Part shown: piece by piece, positions 1-7,229 of the stretch | How positions within the stretch are numbered: the first letter of the stretch is position 1 | How the letters are laid out: each line of letters opens with the position of its first letter | IMG/VR virus record: IMGVR_UViG_3300046660_000716 | Span: 1 to 64,000 of that record | Source of the DNA: a virus | Strand: one strand, 5' to 3' | Length of the DNA stretch: 64,000 nucleotides | Translations under genes and position numbers: made by a program | The notes under the pieces: model-generated | The model's database searches: none | Told to the model about the DNA's origin: nothing | Seen by the model: only the letters and a program-made list of their open reading frames with translations

Positions 1-171
1 CAGGCGCTCGCGCAGCGCCTCGCGGGTGCACGCGTCGCCCAGCTCGGACTCGGTGGCCCTGATGGCGATGCCCGCGCCCTTGCGGTCGAAGCCTGGAGGC
101 GGGGTGAAGACGCCGGTCACGCCGCCGCCCATCGGGTCCTCCACCAGCACGACGAATGGTTCGCTGGCCAT
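1..171 (-). CDS. Hypothetical protein, 3' end outside window
   Basis: The first 57 codons of a minus-strand gene are visible; the gene runs off the left edge. The product starts MASEPFVVLVEDPMGGG and has a short Pro-rich stretch (TPPPGF), with no recognisable domain. The upstream gene ends only 4 bases away, so it belongs to the same minus-strand operon. The sequence before the ATG (GAGGAGTAAATCT) holds a good ribosome binding site. Function unknown. Confidence 0.6.
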   Translation of the reverse strand, partial: MASEPFVVLVEDPMGGGVTGVFTPPPGFDRKGAGIAIRATESELGDACTREALRERL

Positions 172-175
172 AGAT

Positions 176-418
176 TTACTCCTCATCTTCTCTCTGGTAC
201 AGGCACATGTATCCGGTTTTGAAGAGCTCGAAGCCGCGCTGCTTCATCGCCTCCACGAGCGCCTCCTCGGTCTGGCCGCCTTCCGGCAGGGCATCCCAGG
301 TTGCCGAAATGGCCATTCTGGCCTCTTTCTCCGTGAAATTGTCCGGCGCCTGGAAGACGCAGGTGTGCGCCTCCCAGAGCGAGTCGCCGCCTTCCACGCT
401 CACGAACGGCCCGGCCAT
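176..418 (-). CDS. Hypothetical protein (80 aa)
   Basis: This small acidic protein begins MAGPFVSVEGGDSLWEA and ends QREDEE. Its ATG overlaps the TGA of the upstream gene by one base (TGATG), which suggests translational coupling. The same frame stays open further upstream, but that part runs antiparallel to nothing and through the preceding gene in another frame, so the coupled ATG is preferred. The middle (FTEKEARMAISATWDAL) is probably helical. No family recognised. Confidence 0.7.
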   Translation of the reverse strand: MAGPFVSVEGGDSLWEAHTCVFQAPDNFTEKEARMAISATWDALPEGGQTEEALVEAMKQRGFELFKTGYMCLYQREDEE

Positions 419-627
419 CAGTTGACCTTCAGGTTGACGGTGGTCAGTTCGAAGCGGGTGAAGCCCAGGATTTCGAGGCGCTCGAAGAATTCCTCGTAGT
501 CGCCCAGCTCGTCCTTGTCCACCTCCAGGATGGCGCGCTCGGCCTGCTCGAAGGTCCAGCCTTCGGGGGCCACCACGTTGAGGGCGTTCTGGCCCTCCAT
601 GTTGTCGATGCACAGATGCAGTGCCAT
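418..627 (-). CDS. Hypothetical protein (69 aa)
   Basis: Small acidic protein beginning MALHLCIDNMEGQNALN, preceded by an AAGGAG ribosome binding site 7 bases before the ATG. It is followed by a one-base overlap with the next gene. Pattern suggests alternating strands and a central helix (WTFEQAERAILEV). No family recognised; it is probably one of the small accessory proteins common in large phage genomes. Confidence 0.7.
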   Translation of the reverse strand: MALHLCIDNMEGQNALNVVAPEGWTFEQAERAILEVDKDELGDYEEFFERLEILGFTRFELTTVNLKVN

Positions 628-637
628 GTGTCTCTCC

Positions 638-1405
638 TTATGCTATGGAGCGCGCCAGGGGTATGACGACGTTCCGTATGTTGTGGGTGATGTCTATCTC
701 GCTCTTGTCGATGTCGGTGCCGTCGCTGTCTATCAGGTACAGGGACCGGCCGGCGTGGCGCGCGAAGGCCGACGCCGAGTTGAACTCGCGGTAGAACCCC
801 GCGGGGAGGCGGAGCGCCGAGTACTCCGAGAGGAACTGCTGCAGCGTCGCCGCCGCCTCCACCCTGTCGGCGCGCTCGATCAGCCCGAGGACGTCGAGCA
901 CCATGCGCGTCACGAACTGGCGGTGCAGGTGGCGCTTCTCCTCCGGCACGCCCTTCAGGTCCACGGTCCCGCGCCTCGGCACGCCGTAGACCTCGACCGT
1001 CCCCAGCTTGGCGAACGCCGTGTAGCCGTTCTTGAGCTTGAACTTGGTGCCGTCGCTCAGCACCAGCCGGGCGGGAGGCGGGCCGGTAACGAACACCGCA
1101 TCCCGCTTGACCGAGAGGATCCGGTCGTCCCCGATGCTGTTGATCTGCAGCATGTTCTCCACGCGGCGCCGGATGCCGTCGGTGATCTTCCCGGAGAGCG
1201 CCTTCAGCTCCGGCGTCCTGGAGAGCTTGCCGATCGCGACGGACTGCTGGTGCTTCGGCAGGGCCTCGACCTCAGCCAGGACGGCGCGCGGAAGCAGCCC
1301 CTCGGACCGGATCACGGTCATGCCGGCCGAAACCATGTCGACCTCCGTGATCTGTCCGACGAACACGTCGACCGGCGCCGTGTAATTCATGCCTGGCAAA
1401 GCCAT
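638..1405 (-). CDS. Hypothetical protein (255 aa)
   Basis: Well-formed minus-strand gene with an AGGAG ribosome binding site before ATG. The product begins MALPGMNYTAPVDVF and shows no membrane segment or signal peptide. A central stretch with alternating hydrophobics (residues about 100-140, with KFKLKNGYTAFAKLG) may be a beta-sheet domain; the C-terminal half is helical. It lies 12 bases downstream of the guanylate-kinase-like gene and is probably cotranscribed with it. I do not recognise the family. Confidence 0.7.
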   Translation of the reverse strand: MALPGMNYTAPVDVFVGQITEVDMVSAGMTVIRSEGLLPRAVLAEVEALPKHQQSVAIGKLSRTPELKALSGKITDGIRRRVENMLQINSIGDDRILSVKRDAVFVTGPPPARLVLSDGTKFKLKNGYTAFAKLGTVEVYGVPRRGTVDLKGVPEEKRHLHRQFVTRMVLDVLGLIERADRVEAAATLQQFLSEYSALRLPAGFYREFNSASAFARHAGRSLYLIDSDGTDIDKSEIDITHNIRNVVIPLARSIA

Positions 1406-1417
1406 CTGCTCTCCTAG

Positions 1418-2833
1418 TTATGCTGCCTTCGATGTCACGATCTGCTTGATGCGCTCGTTGAACTCCACGATGTACATCGGCGAGTTAGGCATGCGCACCA
1501 GGAACCCGCGCACGATGCCGCCCTTGCCGTCCTTCGACTCCTGCGAGGAGACGCTCATGCCCGACGGATCGCCGCCGTGCGAGGAGATGAACTGCTGGAA
1601 CATCAGCAGGAAGGTGTTGTCGTTGGCCATGGCTTCCTCGCCGATCGCCTCGTCCATCAGCCAGTCGGTCAGGCTGTCGGTAGCGTAGATCACGGCGGTG
1701 GCGCGGGGCGCGACCAGGGGGATGACCGGTTCCTCCGGCTCGTTGGCGACGATTGCCGGCTCATCCGCTGGGATCGGAGGAACCACCGCGGCCTCGGCCG
1801 TGCGCTCCTCGTTCGACACCGGGGGCAGAGCCTCGCCGGAGCCGTCGCCCGTGAGTTCAGTGAGCACCTCGGCTTCTGGTTGACTGGAAGCGTTGAGTAC
1901 CACTTCCAGGGTGACGTGCTGCAGTTGGGGCGCCACGCTGCCCTGTTGGACGAGCTCGTCGATTTTGGCGCGCGTCTCATTCGTTACCTGATCGACAACC
2001 TCGTACTCCAGCACGCTTTGTGGCCGGATCACAGGAGAAGCAAGTGCATCGTCGATGCCGTCGGCGGCCGGGGCTTTGGCCTGGGTCCGCGGCGGACTTG
2101 CGTCGTCCAGCACGCTCTGCAGGTACGCCGCGATGGCCTCGCCCTCGGGCCAGTCGCCGCCGCTCAGGGCCATGGCGTGCGCCGCCAGGTCGTTGCACAG
2201 GTCGTGGACGCGCTCGCCCCAGTCGACCGAGGAAGCGAACGGCTGGGTGATGGCCGGCCAGATCACGTCGTTGAAGAACTTCTCCTCGTCGGGCCACGCC
2301 TTGGTGGTGTCCAGCACTTCTTCGAACGAGATGCCGATGAAGGCGTCCGCCTCGGCCTTGATGAACTCGGGGGTGCGGTCGCGGCCGCCGGTGCGTTCGG
2401 CGAAGTTGGCACAGTCGCGGTCGTAGATCATGAAGACCTTGATCAGCCGCACGGGCTGGTCGCCGAACTTGCCGCCGAAGTCGCCGCGCGCCAGCGCCTC
2501 GTTGTGCTCCCTGGTGTCCTTCTCCAGGTCGCGCACGCCGTTGGCGTCCACGATGGTCAGGACCGCCGTCCCGCCCGGGGTCGGCTCGGGGATGGTGCCG
2601 TAGAAGTTCCCGTTGAACTCCGTGCGGCACGTCATCGCGCCCTTCATGTGCTGGTACTGCGCTTTCGTCACGAAGACGTAGTCGTCGCCCGGCCCGCGTC
2701 GCTTGCGGGTCGTGCTCTGCGGCCACTTCAGCAGGTTCTCCGGCCAGCCCTTCTGCAGGCGGGCCGCGAGCTCGGACTTGCCGGAGCCCGATGGGCCGCT
2801 GAATGCTACGATCGTGATGTGGTTCTGTGTCAT
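1418..2833 (-). CDS. Guanylate-kinase-like P-loop protein with long C-terminal extension
   Basis: The 471-residue product has guanylate kinase hallmarks. Walker A GPSGSGKS is at residues 13-20, the GMP-binding-type STTRKRRGPGDDY segment at about 40-52, and GNFYGT at about 75-80, which matches the family's GNxYGT. Ordinary guanylate kinases are about 200 residues; here about 250 further residues follow, with a Pro/Glu/Ala-rich linker (about 290-410) and a small C-terminal domain. The likely role is nucleotide phosphorylation, or use of the P-loop fold for another purpose. The ATG at 2833 is chosen because GAGGAC precedes it and the P-loop begins right after; the frame stays open further upstream through the promoter region, which is judged non-coding. 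Catalytic activity is inference. Confidence 0.75.
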   Translation of the reverse strand: MTQNHITIVAFSGPSGSGKSELAARLQKGWPENLLKWPQSTTRKRRGPGDDYVFVTKAQYQHMKGAMTCRTEFNGNFYGTIPEPTPGGTAVLTIVDANGVRDLEKDTREHNEALARGDFGGKFGDQPVRLIKVFMIYDRDCANFAERTGGRDRTPEFIKAEADAFIGISFEEVLDTTKAWPDEEKFFNDVIWPAITQPFASSVDWGERVHDLCNDLAAHAMALSGGDWPEGEAIAAYLQSVLDDASPPRTQAKAPAADGIDDALASPVIRPQSVLEYEVVDQVTNETRAKIDELVQQGSVAPQLQHVTLEVVLNASSQPEAEVLTELTGDGSGEALPPVSNEERTAEAAVVPPIPADEPAIVANEPEEPVIPLVAPRATAVIYATDSLTDWLMDEAIGEEAMANDNTFLLMFQQFISSHGGDPSGMSVSSQESKDGKGGIVRGFLVRMPNSPMYIVEFNERIKQIVTSKAA

Positions 2834-2865
2834 GTTTGTCCTCAAGGTTAAACGGATTGCAGGCC

Positions 2866-2880
2866 CGTATATCATTTGGT
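2866..2880 (-). promoter_or_regulatory. Candidate promoter motif for the leftward operon
   Basis: On the minus strand this reads CCAAATGATATACGGG, an extended -10-like TGATATA box about 35 bases before the guanylate-kinase-like gene. On the plus strand the same bases give TATCAT (2870-2875), a hexamer that recurs upstream of several other genes here. No convincing -35 box is present. Confidence 0.4.
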
Positions 2881-2927
2881 TGCGACGGCCTTCCGCCCAC
2901 AAAACTAGGGCGGTTTGGACTGAAGCA

Positions 2928-2936
2928 TGATATAAT
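2928..2936 (+). promoter_or_regulatory. Candidate extended -10 promoter (TGATATAAT)
   Basis: TGA immediately followed by the perfect hexamer TATAAT (2931-2936) lies 70 bases upstream of the beta'-like gene. This fits a bacterial extended -10 promoter, and no good -35 box is visible. The local context GAAGCATGATATAATTC resembles GAAGCATATAATTC at 49621-49635. Confidence 0.5.
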
Positions 2937-3005
2937 TCCACGTATTTTGTTTGATCAAGAAAGGCCGAACTATTCCATGTTCGCACATCAAAAGGGAGAA
3001 AACAC

Positions 3006-4415
3006 GTGAGAATCACACTGAACCCGCTCGACGAGGGCTTCGACCCGTTCTTCACCGTAACGGACCACTCGCCGGTGATCGAGAAGACCGGCAAGTTCTC
3101 GGACGGCGGCGTGTTCTCCGAGCGCATCTTCGGCCGCATCCCGTCGAGCGGCCGCGAGTACGCGTGCGACTGCCCGTCCACGCAGAAGCCCATCGAGGGC
3201 CGGTTCTACGAGGGCACGATCTGCCCCAAGTGCAACGCCGCCGTCACCTGCCGCGACACGGTGTTTTCCAAGAAGGGCTGGGTCGACCTGGGCGCGCACC
3301 AGATCATCAGCCCGCTCTTCTTCCAGTACTTCGCCAAGGTGGTCGGTCCGACCCAGCTGGCCAAGATCGTCCACCAGAAGCGCGTCCTGACCATGGACGG
3401 CATCATCAAGGTGGCGGACGACGCCGGACCGTTCGACAACATGGGCCTCGCCGAGTTCTCCCGGCGCTGGCCCGAGGTCCTGGACCACTTCGAGGCCAAG
3501 AAGAAGTCCGATCCGCGCGTCGCCGAGTTCGCCCGCATCATCCGCGAGAACCCGACGATGGTGATGACCTCCAAGATCCTGGTTTTCAACCACATCCTGC
3601 GCCCGGCGCTGGTCGTGGAGAAGCAGATGATCTTCGACGAGGTCAACAACCTGTACAACCTGCTGATCAGCAACGCGTCGGTGCTGAACGACTACACGCC
3701 GGAGGAGGCCACGGACGGCAACGTCAACGCGGTCCTGTGGCGCATCCAGGAGCGGGCGAACGAGATCTTCGACCACGTCCTGTTCGTGCTGTCCGGCAAG
3801 GGCGGCTACCTGCGCGGCCAGCTGCTCGGCAACCGCATCAACTTCTGCGGCCGCATGGTCATCACCCCGCTCGGCCCCGGCCACGAGCAGGACGAGGTCG
3901 AGGTCCCGTACCTGGCCTTCCTGGAGATGTACCGCTTCCAGCTGACCAACCTGACCGCCCGCATGAAGGGCATCTCGCTAGCGAAGGCCAACGACCTGTG
4001 GCACGAGGCCCAGACCAAGTTCGACCCGTCGATGTACGCGGCGATGCTCCAGCTGATCAAGCGCGGCCCGGACGGCCACGGCCTGTACGCGCTGCTGAAT
4101 CGCAACCCGACCATCGCGTTCGGCTCCATCCTGCGCGTGCGCATCACCGGCATCAAGCGCGACCCGCTCGACTACACGATGAGCGTGCACAACGGCATCC
4201 TGAAGCTGATCGGCGGCGACTACGACGGCGACGTCTGCGCCCTGATCCCGTTCCTGGACCGCGACTTCGCCGACGCCTTCCGCGTCTTCGACCCGCGCCT
4301 CATGATGATCTCGCGCGACGGCCCACGCGTCAACCGCGCCATGCTCATGGACAAGGACCACGTCCTGGGCCTGAGCGTGCTGACCGAGGACGATCCGCGC
4401 CTCATGGTCGCATAG
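3006..4415 (+). CDS. Phage RNA polymerase beta'-like subunit (N-terminal/catalytic half)
   Basis: This 469-residue protein carries the front part of a multisubunit RNA polymerase beta' chain. A zinc-ribbon pattern CxC (54, 56) and CxxC (73, 76) sits in GTICPKCNAAVT, as in bacterial beta'. The conserved GKGGYLRGQLLGNRINFCGR block (about 263-282) matches the region leading to the active site. NRNP at 364 is followed by GGDYDGD with D404, D406 and D408, the equivalent of the Mg-binding NADFDGD loop. The protein stops soon after the catalytic loop, so the trigger loop and C-terminal half must be a separate gene outside the window, as in phages with split polymerase subunits. The start is GTG, chosen for AAGGGAG 8 bases upstream. 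It would act in phage-specific transcription. Confidence 0.88.
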   Translation: MRITLNPLDEGFDPFFTVTDHSPVIEKTGKFSDGGVFSERIFGRIPSSGREYACDCPSTQKPIEGRFYEGTICPKCNAAVTCRDTVFSKKGWVDLGAHQIISPLFFQYFAKVVGPTQLAKIVHQKRVLTMDGIIKVADDAGPFDNMGLAEFSRRWPEVLDHFEAKKKSDPRVAEFARIIRENPTMVMTSKILVFNHILRPALVVEKQMIFDEVNNLYNLLISNASVLNDYTPEEATDGNVNAVLWRIQERANEIFDHVLFVLSGKGGYLRGQLLGNRINFCGRMVITPLGPGHEQDEVEVPYLAFLEMYRFQLTNLTARMKGISLAKANDLWHEAQTKFDPSMYAAMLQLIKRGPDGHGLYALLNRNPTIAFGSILRVRITGIKRDPLDYTMSVHNGILKLIGGDYDGDVCALIPFLDRDFADAFRVFDPRLMMISRDGPRVNRAMLMDKDHVLGLSVLTEDDPRLMVA

Positions 4416-4426
4416 CATTGCGCTAC

Positions 4427-4448
4427 CGGAGGGAGTTGCGCCCCTCCG
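4427..4448 (+). terminator. Hairpin after beta'-like gene
   Basis: CGGAGGG (4427-4433) pairs with CCCTCCG (4442-4448) over an 8-base loop, just after the beta'-like stop codon. There is no T-run, so it may be a weak terminator or an mRNA-stabilising hairpin. Confidence 0.4.
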
Positions 4449-4488
4449 CACCTGGCCGCGAGGCCGTTACTACACTAGGAGCAACACC

Positions 4489-4761
4489 ATGCTTTTCCTG
4501 AAAGTCATGTACGACGACGGGCTGCCCGACACGTCGCGCGCGAAGTCGTTCAAGGTCATCCAGCTGGAGGACGACCTGCTGGTCGACTTCTTCAAGGAGT
4601 CGCCGGAGGTCCGCGGTCAGGGCGACTTCAACGAGAAGTACCTGCACACCGCCCGCGTCATGCGCGGCGGCGAGGTCGTCGAGCAGTTCGCCCTCAAGGG
4701 CACGGCGTACCTGATGACCGAGCGCGGCGCCACGATCGCCACCTACCAGCCGATCGGTTAA
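4489..4761 (+). CDS. Hypothetical protein (90 aa)
   Basis: Small protein beginning MLFLKVMYDDGLPDTS, with a clear GGAG ribosome binding site and a strong intrinsic terminator directly after its stop. Alternating hydrophobic residues suggest a small beta-rich domain. No family recognised. Confidence 0.7.
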   Translation: MLFLKVMYDDGLPDTSRAKSFKVIQLEDDLLVDFFKESPEVRGQGDFNEKYLHTARVMRGGEVVEQFALKGTAYLMTERGATIATYQPIG

Positions 4762-4767
4762 ACAGCA

Positions 4768-4797
4768 GGCGAAGCCCCTCCGGGGCTTCGCCATTTT
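4768..4797 (+). terminator. Intrinsic terminator
   Basis: A perfect 11-base-pair stem, GGCGAAGCCCC / GGGGCTTCGCC with a TCC loop, is followed by ATTTTC. It closes the transcription unit that begins at the beta'-like gene. Confidence 0.8.
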
Positions 4798-4811
4798 CAT
4801 ACGGGATTCCT

Positions 4812-5144
4812 ATGAACCAACTGAGCTTCAAATACGGTGCGTCGTTCAATGTTGACGTTGATGCGCCGGTAGATATCGGCTGCTGCACGTACGCGGGCGA
4901 CCCATGTACTCCCACTCTAGACTACGTCAGCGATAGCCAGAACGATCTGGAGCGAAACATTCGCAATGACGAAGGTCACATCGTCGTCAACGATCACCTC
5001 CTGATCGGTAAGTCGCTGCACGACTTCCGCGGTGGCCCGGTCGTCTCTGTGCTGATCGCAATCCCGGATCCGCTGGACGATCCGAAAACGGCGACTCCGA
5101 TCGCCGTGGTCTTCGAGAACCCAAAAATGCCGGCGGTGGTCTGA
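4812..5144 (+). CDS. Hypothetical protein, tandem paralogue A (110 aa)
   Basis: The product begins MNQLSFKYGASFNVD. It resembles the next gene product: both open with an FxYGxxFN pattern, carry LIGK in the middle, then a VVSVxL / IVSVML strand and a VFENPKM / VFREPTR ending. The two genes abut without a gap. This looks like a tandem duplication of a small beta-rich protein with diverged sequence. Function unknown. Confidence 0.7.
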   Translation: MNQLSFKYGASFNVDVDAPVDIGCCTYAGDPCTPTLDYVSDSQNDLERNIRNDEGHIVVNDHLLIGKSLHDFRGGPVVSVLIAIPDPLDDPKTATPIAVVFENPKMPAVV

Positions 5145-5483
5145 ATGGCTACCCTCCACACCTTCGCCTATGGCGTTACGTTCAATGGCATCGTTGCCCT
5201 GCCAGGTGGTCGCACCCTGCGCTTGGACACCCTCGGCGAATCCGTCGACATGGTGAGCTACGTCGGCAACGACATCTTCAAGATCAAGGCGTTCCTGCTG
5301 GACCTCGTGCGCCCGCACACCGCACGCGCGCTGCAGTTCATCGATGAAGGCCACGAACTGATCGGCAAGCCCATGCTCAACATCGGCGGTGAGATCGTGT
5401 CCGTGATGCTGAAGACCGGCGAGTCCGAGCCCGTCCTGGTTGTGTTCCGCGAACCCACTCGCCTTAAGGGCGCCATCGAGTAG
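5145..5483 (+). CDS. Hypothetical protein, tandem paralogue B (112 aa)
   Basis: Begins MATLHTFAYGVTFNG directly after the stop of the preceding gene. The shared FxYGxxFN, ELIGKP, EIVSVML and VVFREPT segments line up in order with its neighbour, so the pair probably arose by duplication. No known domain, signal or membrane segment. Confidence 0.7.
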   Translation: MATLHTFAYGVTFNGIVALPGGRTLRLDTLGESVDMVSYVGNDIFKIKAFLLDLVRPHTARALQFIDEGHELIGKPMLNIGGEIVSVMLKTGESEPVLVVFREPTRLKGAIE

Positions 5484-5656
5484 CCTTCTCCCCGAACCAA
5501 TCCGATGCGGGGTCCGAGCGACCCTCCCGCCCCGCACGTTCCACCACTCCCCATCAACCCCATCTCCATTAGGAGCACGACGGCGCCACCAACGCCCGGA
5601 GGGACCCGGCACGCACCCGCAACACGCCGGAATCCCCGAACCAAGAGGAACACCTC

Positions 5657-6187
5657 ATGCTCAGAAAACTCATCGCTGCCGCTCTGTCCGCAGCCCTGCT
5701 GGCCGCGCTACCCGCGCTGGCCCAAACCCTGACGTCCGAGGGCTCACCGGCCGCGCGCAACTGCCTGGTTGCCGCCGCCTGGATCGAGGCCCGCGGCCGA
5801 CCCGCCATAGAGGCGGAGGCCGTCATGCACGTCATCGTGAACCGCTCGAACCATCCGGCGTACGGAGGCACGGCCTGCGACGTGGTGCTGGCCAAGGGTC
5901 AGTTCCAGATGGTGCCCGCCGTCCGGTCAGCGCTCAGGCGCGTCCGCGACGGAACCGCGCCCGTGACGGTCATGTCCAAGAAACACGACGACCCGGAGAT
6001 CGCCCGGCTGATCGAGTGCGCGGAGCGCGTGCTCGAAGGCGGCGACGACCCGACGCACGGCGCCACGCACTTCTACTCGCCCAAGCTCCGCATAGCGATG
6101 AACCTGGACCGCGTCCCCTACTGGGCGCGCAGGATGCCGCTGACGGCCTCGCTCGGCGAGTTCCGCTTCCACCGCCTCCGGTCCTAG
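5657..6187 (+). CDS. Exported SleB-type cell wall hydrolase
   Basis: The 176-residue product has an N-terminal signal peptide (MLRKLIAAALSAALLAALPALA, cleavage near residue 22). It then has the signature of the SleB / Hydrolase_2 family: IEARG with Glu44, VxxVIVNRSNHPAYG around 58-70, Cys74-VV, QF at 82-83, and a later GATHFYSP. Members cleave peptidoglycan, classically as lytic enzymes in spore germination and as phage or prophage wall hydrolases. It is separate from the main lysis cassette at 16-18 kb and has its own export signal, so it could help wall remodelling during lysis. It is preceded by a 173-base gap and an AGAGGA ribosome binding site. Confidence 0.85.
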   Translation: MLRKLIAAALSAALLAALPALAQTLTSEGSPAARNCLVAAAWIEARGRPAIEAEAVMHVIVNRSNHPAYGGTACDVVLAKGQFQMVPAVRSALRRVRDGTAPVTVMSKKHDDPEIARLIECAERVLEGGDDPTHGATHFYSPKLRIAMNLDRVPYWARRMPLTASLGEFRFHRLRS

Positions 6188-6212
6188 CGATCCAAGGGCT
6201 GCCACGGGCCGA

Positions 6213-6218
6213 TATCAT
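6213..6218 (+). promoter_or_regulatory. Candidate -10 motif TATCAT upstream of the E1/JAMM operon
   Basis: GGGCCGATATCATGG lies 73 bases before the first gene of the operon. The hexamer TATCAT in a GCCNA context recurs upstream of other genes here (48.5 kb minus strand, 61.7 kb). No -35 box is convincing. Confidence 0.4.
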
Positions 6219-6240
6219 GGTACCGAGCAAACACCCAAGT

Positions 6241-6265
6241 CCCCATGCCCCATTTGGGCATGGGG
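6241..6265 (+). terminator. Hairpin CCCCATGCCC/GGGCATGGGG between promoter motif and gene
   Basis: A perfect 10-base-pair stem with a CATTT loop. It lies downstream of the candidate promoter but upstream of the ribosome binding site (AAGGAG) of the next gene. It could terminate the previous unit or form a 5' leader structure. Its stem matches the GGGCATGGG family found at 16.03, 31.34 and 38.0 kb. Confidence 0.5.
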
Positions 6266-6290
6266 CGCAAACAACGAAGGAGAAATTTGC

Positions 6291-7220
6291 ATGACGATGC
6301 CAACAGCAACGACCGACAACTTCGTCGGTCTCTTCGGTCGCCAGGCCCCGATCGGCCTCGACATACCGCAGTGGGTCACCGTGTACGTGCCGCACGGCGC
6401 GTGGCAGAAGCAGGAGGTCGGCGGGACCGTCGGCGGTTTCATGGCGGTCCTGGTGGAGGGCCTGGCGGTGATCGGGCTCACCGGGGTCACGATCGTCATC
6501 GACGAGAACGTGAAGACCTGGTCCATGCACAGCCTGAACGACCTCGGGGCCACGCTCAAGGGCGCGGTCGCGCCGAGCCGGCCCTACTTCCGGATCATCG
6601 TCTCCAACGTGGCGGCGGCCCTCGAGAACGACGGGGCGACCATGAGCGGCCCTCTGCTCGTCGTCACCAACGGCGAGGCGGTCGCCGTGCCGGAGGCGGT
6701 GCTGAGGGGCGGCGACGCGATCTGCGTGGACGTCGCCACCACGATGGTCGCCAAGACCACGCACCCGTACGAGCTGTCGAAGGACGCCATTCAGGAGCTG
6801 GGCGTCAAGGACCTGTACAAGCAGCCGCAGTGGGCCGAGAAGTGGTCGCGGACCGTCCTGCGCTCGACCACCGCCCTGATGGCGCTGAACGTCCTGGCCA
6901 AGCCCGAGCGCTTCGGCATGAACCGCTTCTTCTTCGCCTGCGACTTCCTCGACGAGACGATCATGCAGGCCGTCAACGCGCGGGGTGTTCGCCCTCGCTT
7001 CCGCGACGAAAAGAAGACGCGAACCAAGAAAACGAAAGACGCAGCTGCTGTTCAGCCCGATCCACCGACCGACGGCCCCGCTCCCGCGTCGGCCGCTGGC
7101 ATGGGCGAGGCGATCCTGGAGGCGGCATCCGTCGTCTTCGGAACCGACCACGTGCGCCAGACGGCCGACTTCCTCCAGATGTTCGCCGACCAGATCAACA
7201 CGCAACCGCAATTCGCATAA
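6291..7220 (+). CDS. Hypothetical protein, first gene of E1/JAMM operon (309 aa)
   Basis: Begins MTMPTATTDNFVGLFG after an AAGGAG site. The N-terminal 180 residues are rich in alternating Val/Ile strands and Gly (for example VTIVIDENVKTW), suggesting an alpha/beta or beta-rich fold. A basic Lys-rich segment (about 240-255, KKTRTKKTKD) precedes a helical C-terminus. No known domain is recognised. Tight spacing to the next gene (9 bases) and shared direction place it in the operon with the ThiF-like and JAMM proteins, so a role in that system is plausible but unproven. Confidence 0.7.
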   Translation: MTMPTATTDNFVGLFGRQAPIGLDIPQWVTVYVPHGAWQKQEVGGTVGGFMAVLVEGLAVIGLTGVTIVIDENVKTWSMHSLNDLGATLKGAVAPSRPYFRIIVSNVAAALENDGATMSGPLLVVTNGEAVAVPEAVLRGGDAICVDVATTMVAKTTHPYELSKDAIQELGVKDLYKQPQWAEKWSRTVLRSTTALMALNVLAKPERFGMNRFFFACDFLDETIMQAVNARGVRPRFRDEKKTRTKKTKDAAAVQPDPPTDGPAPASAAGMGEAILEAASVVFGTDHVRQTADFLQMFADQINTQPQFA

Positions 7221-7229
7221 GGAACCACC

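Noticed and set aside
2951-4501. Long second open frame over the beta'-like gene
   Set aside because: Arg/Pro/His-rich translation with no motifs, on the same strand as a gene with clear polymerase motifs; typical GC-rich artefact.
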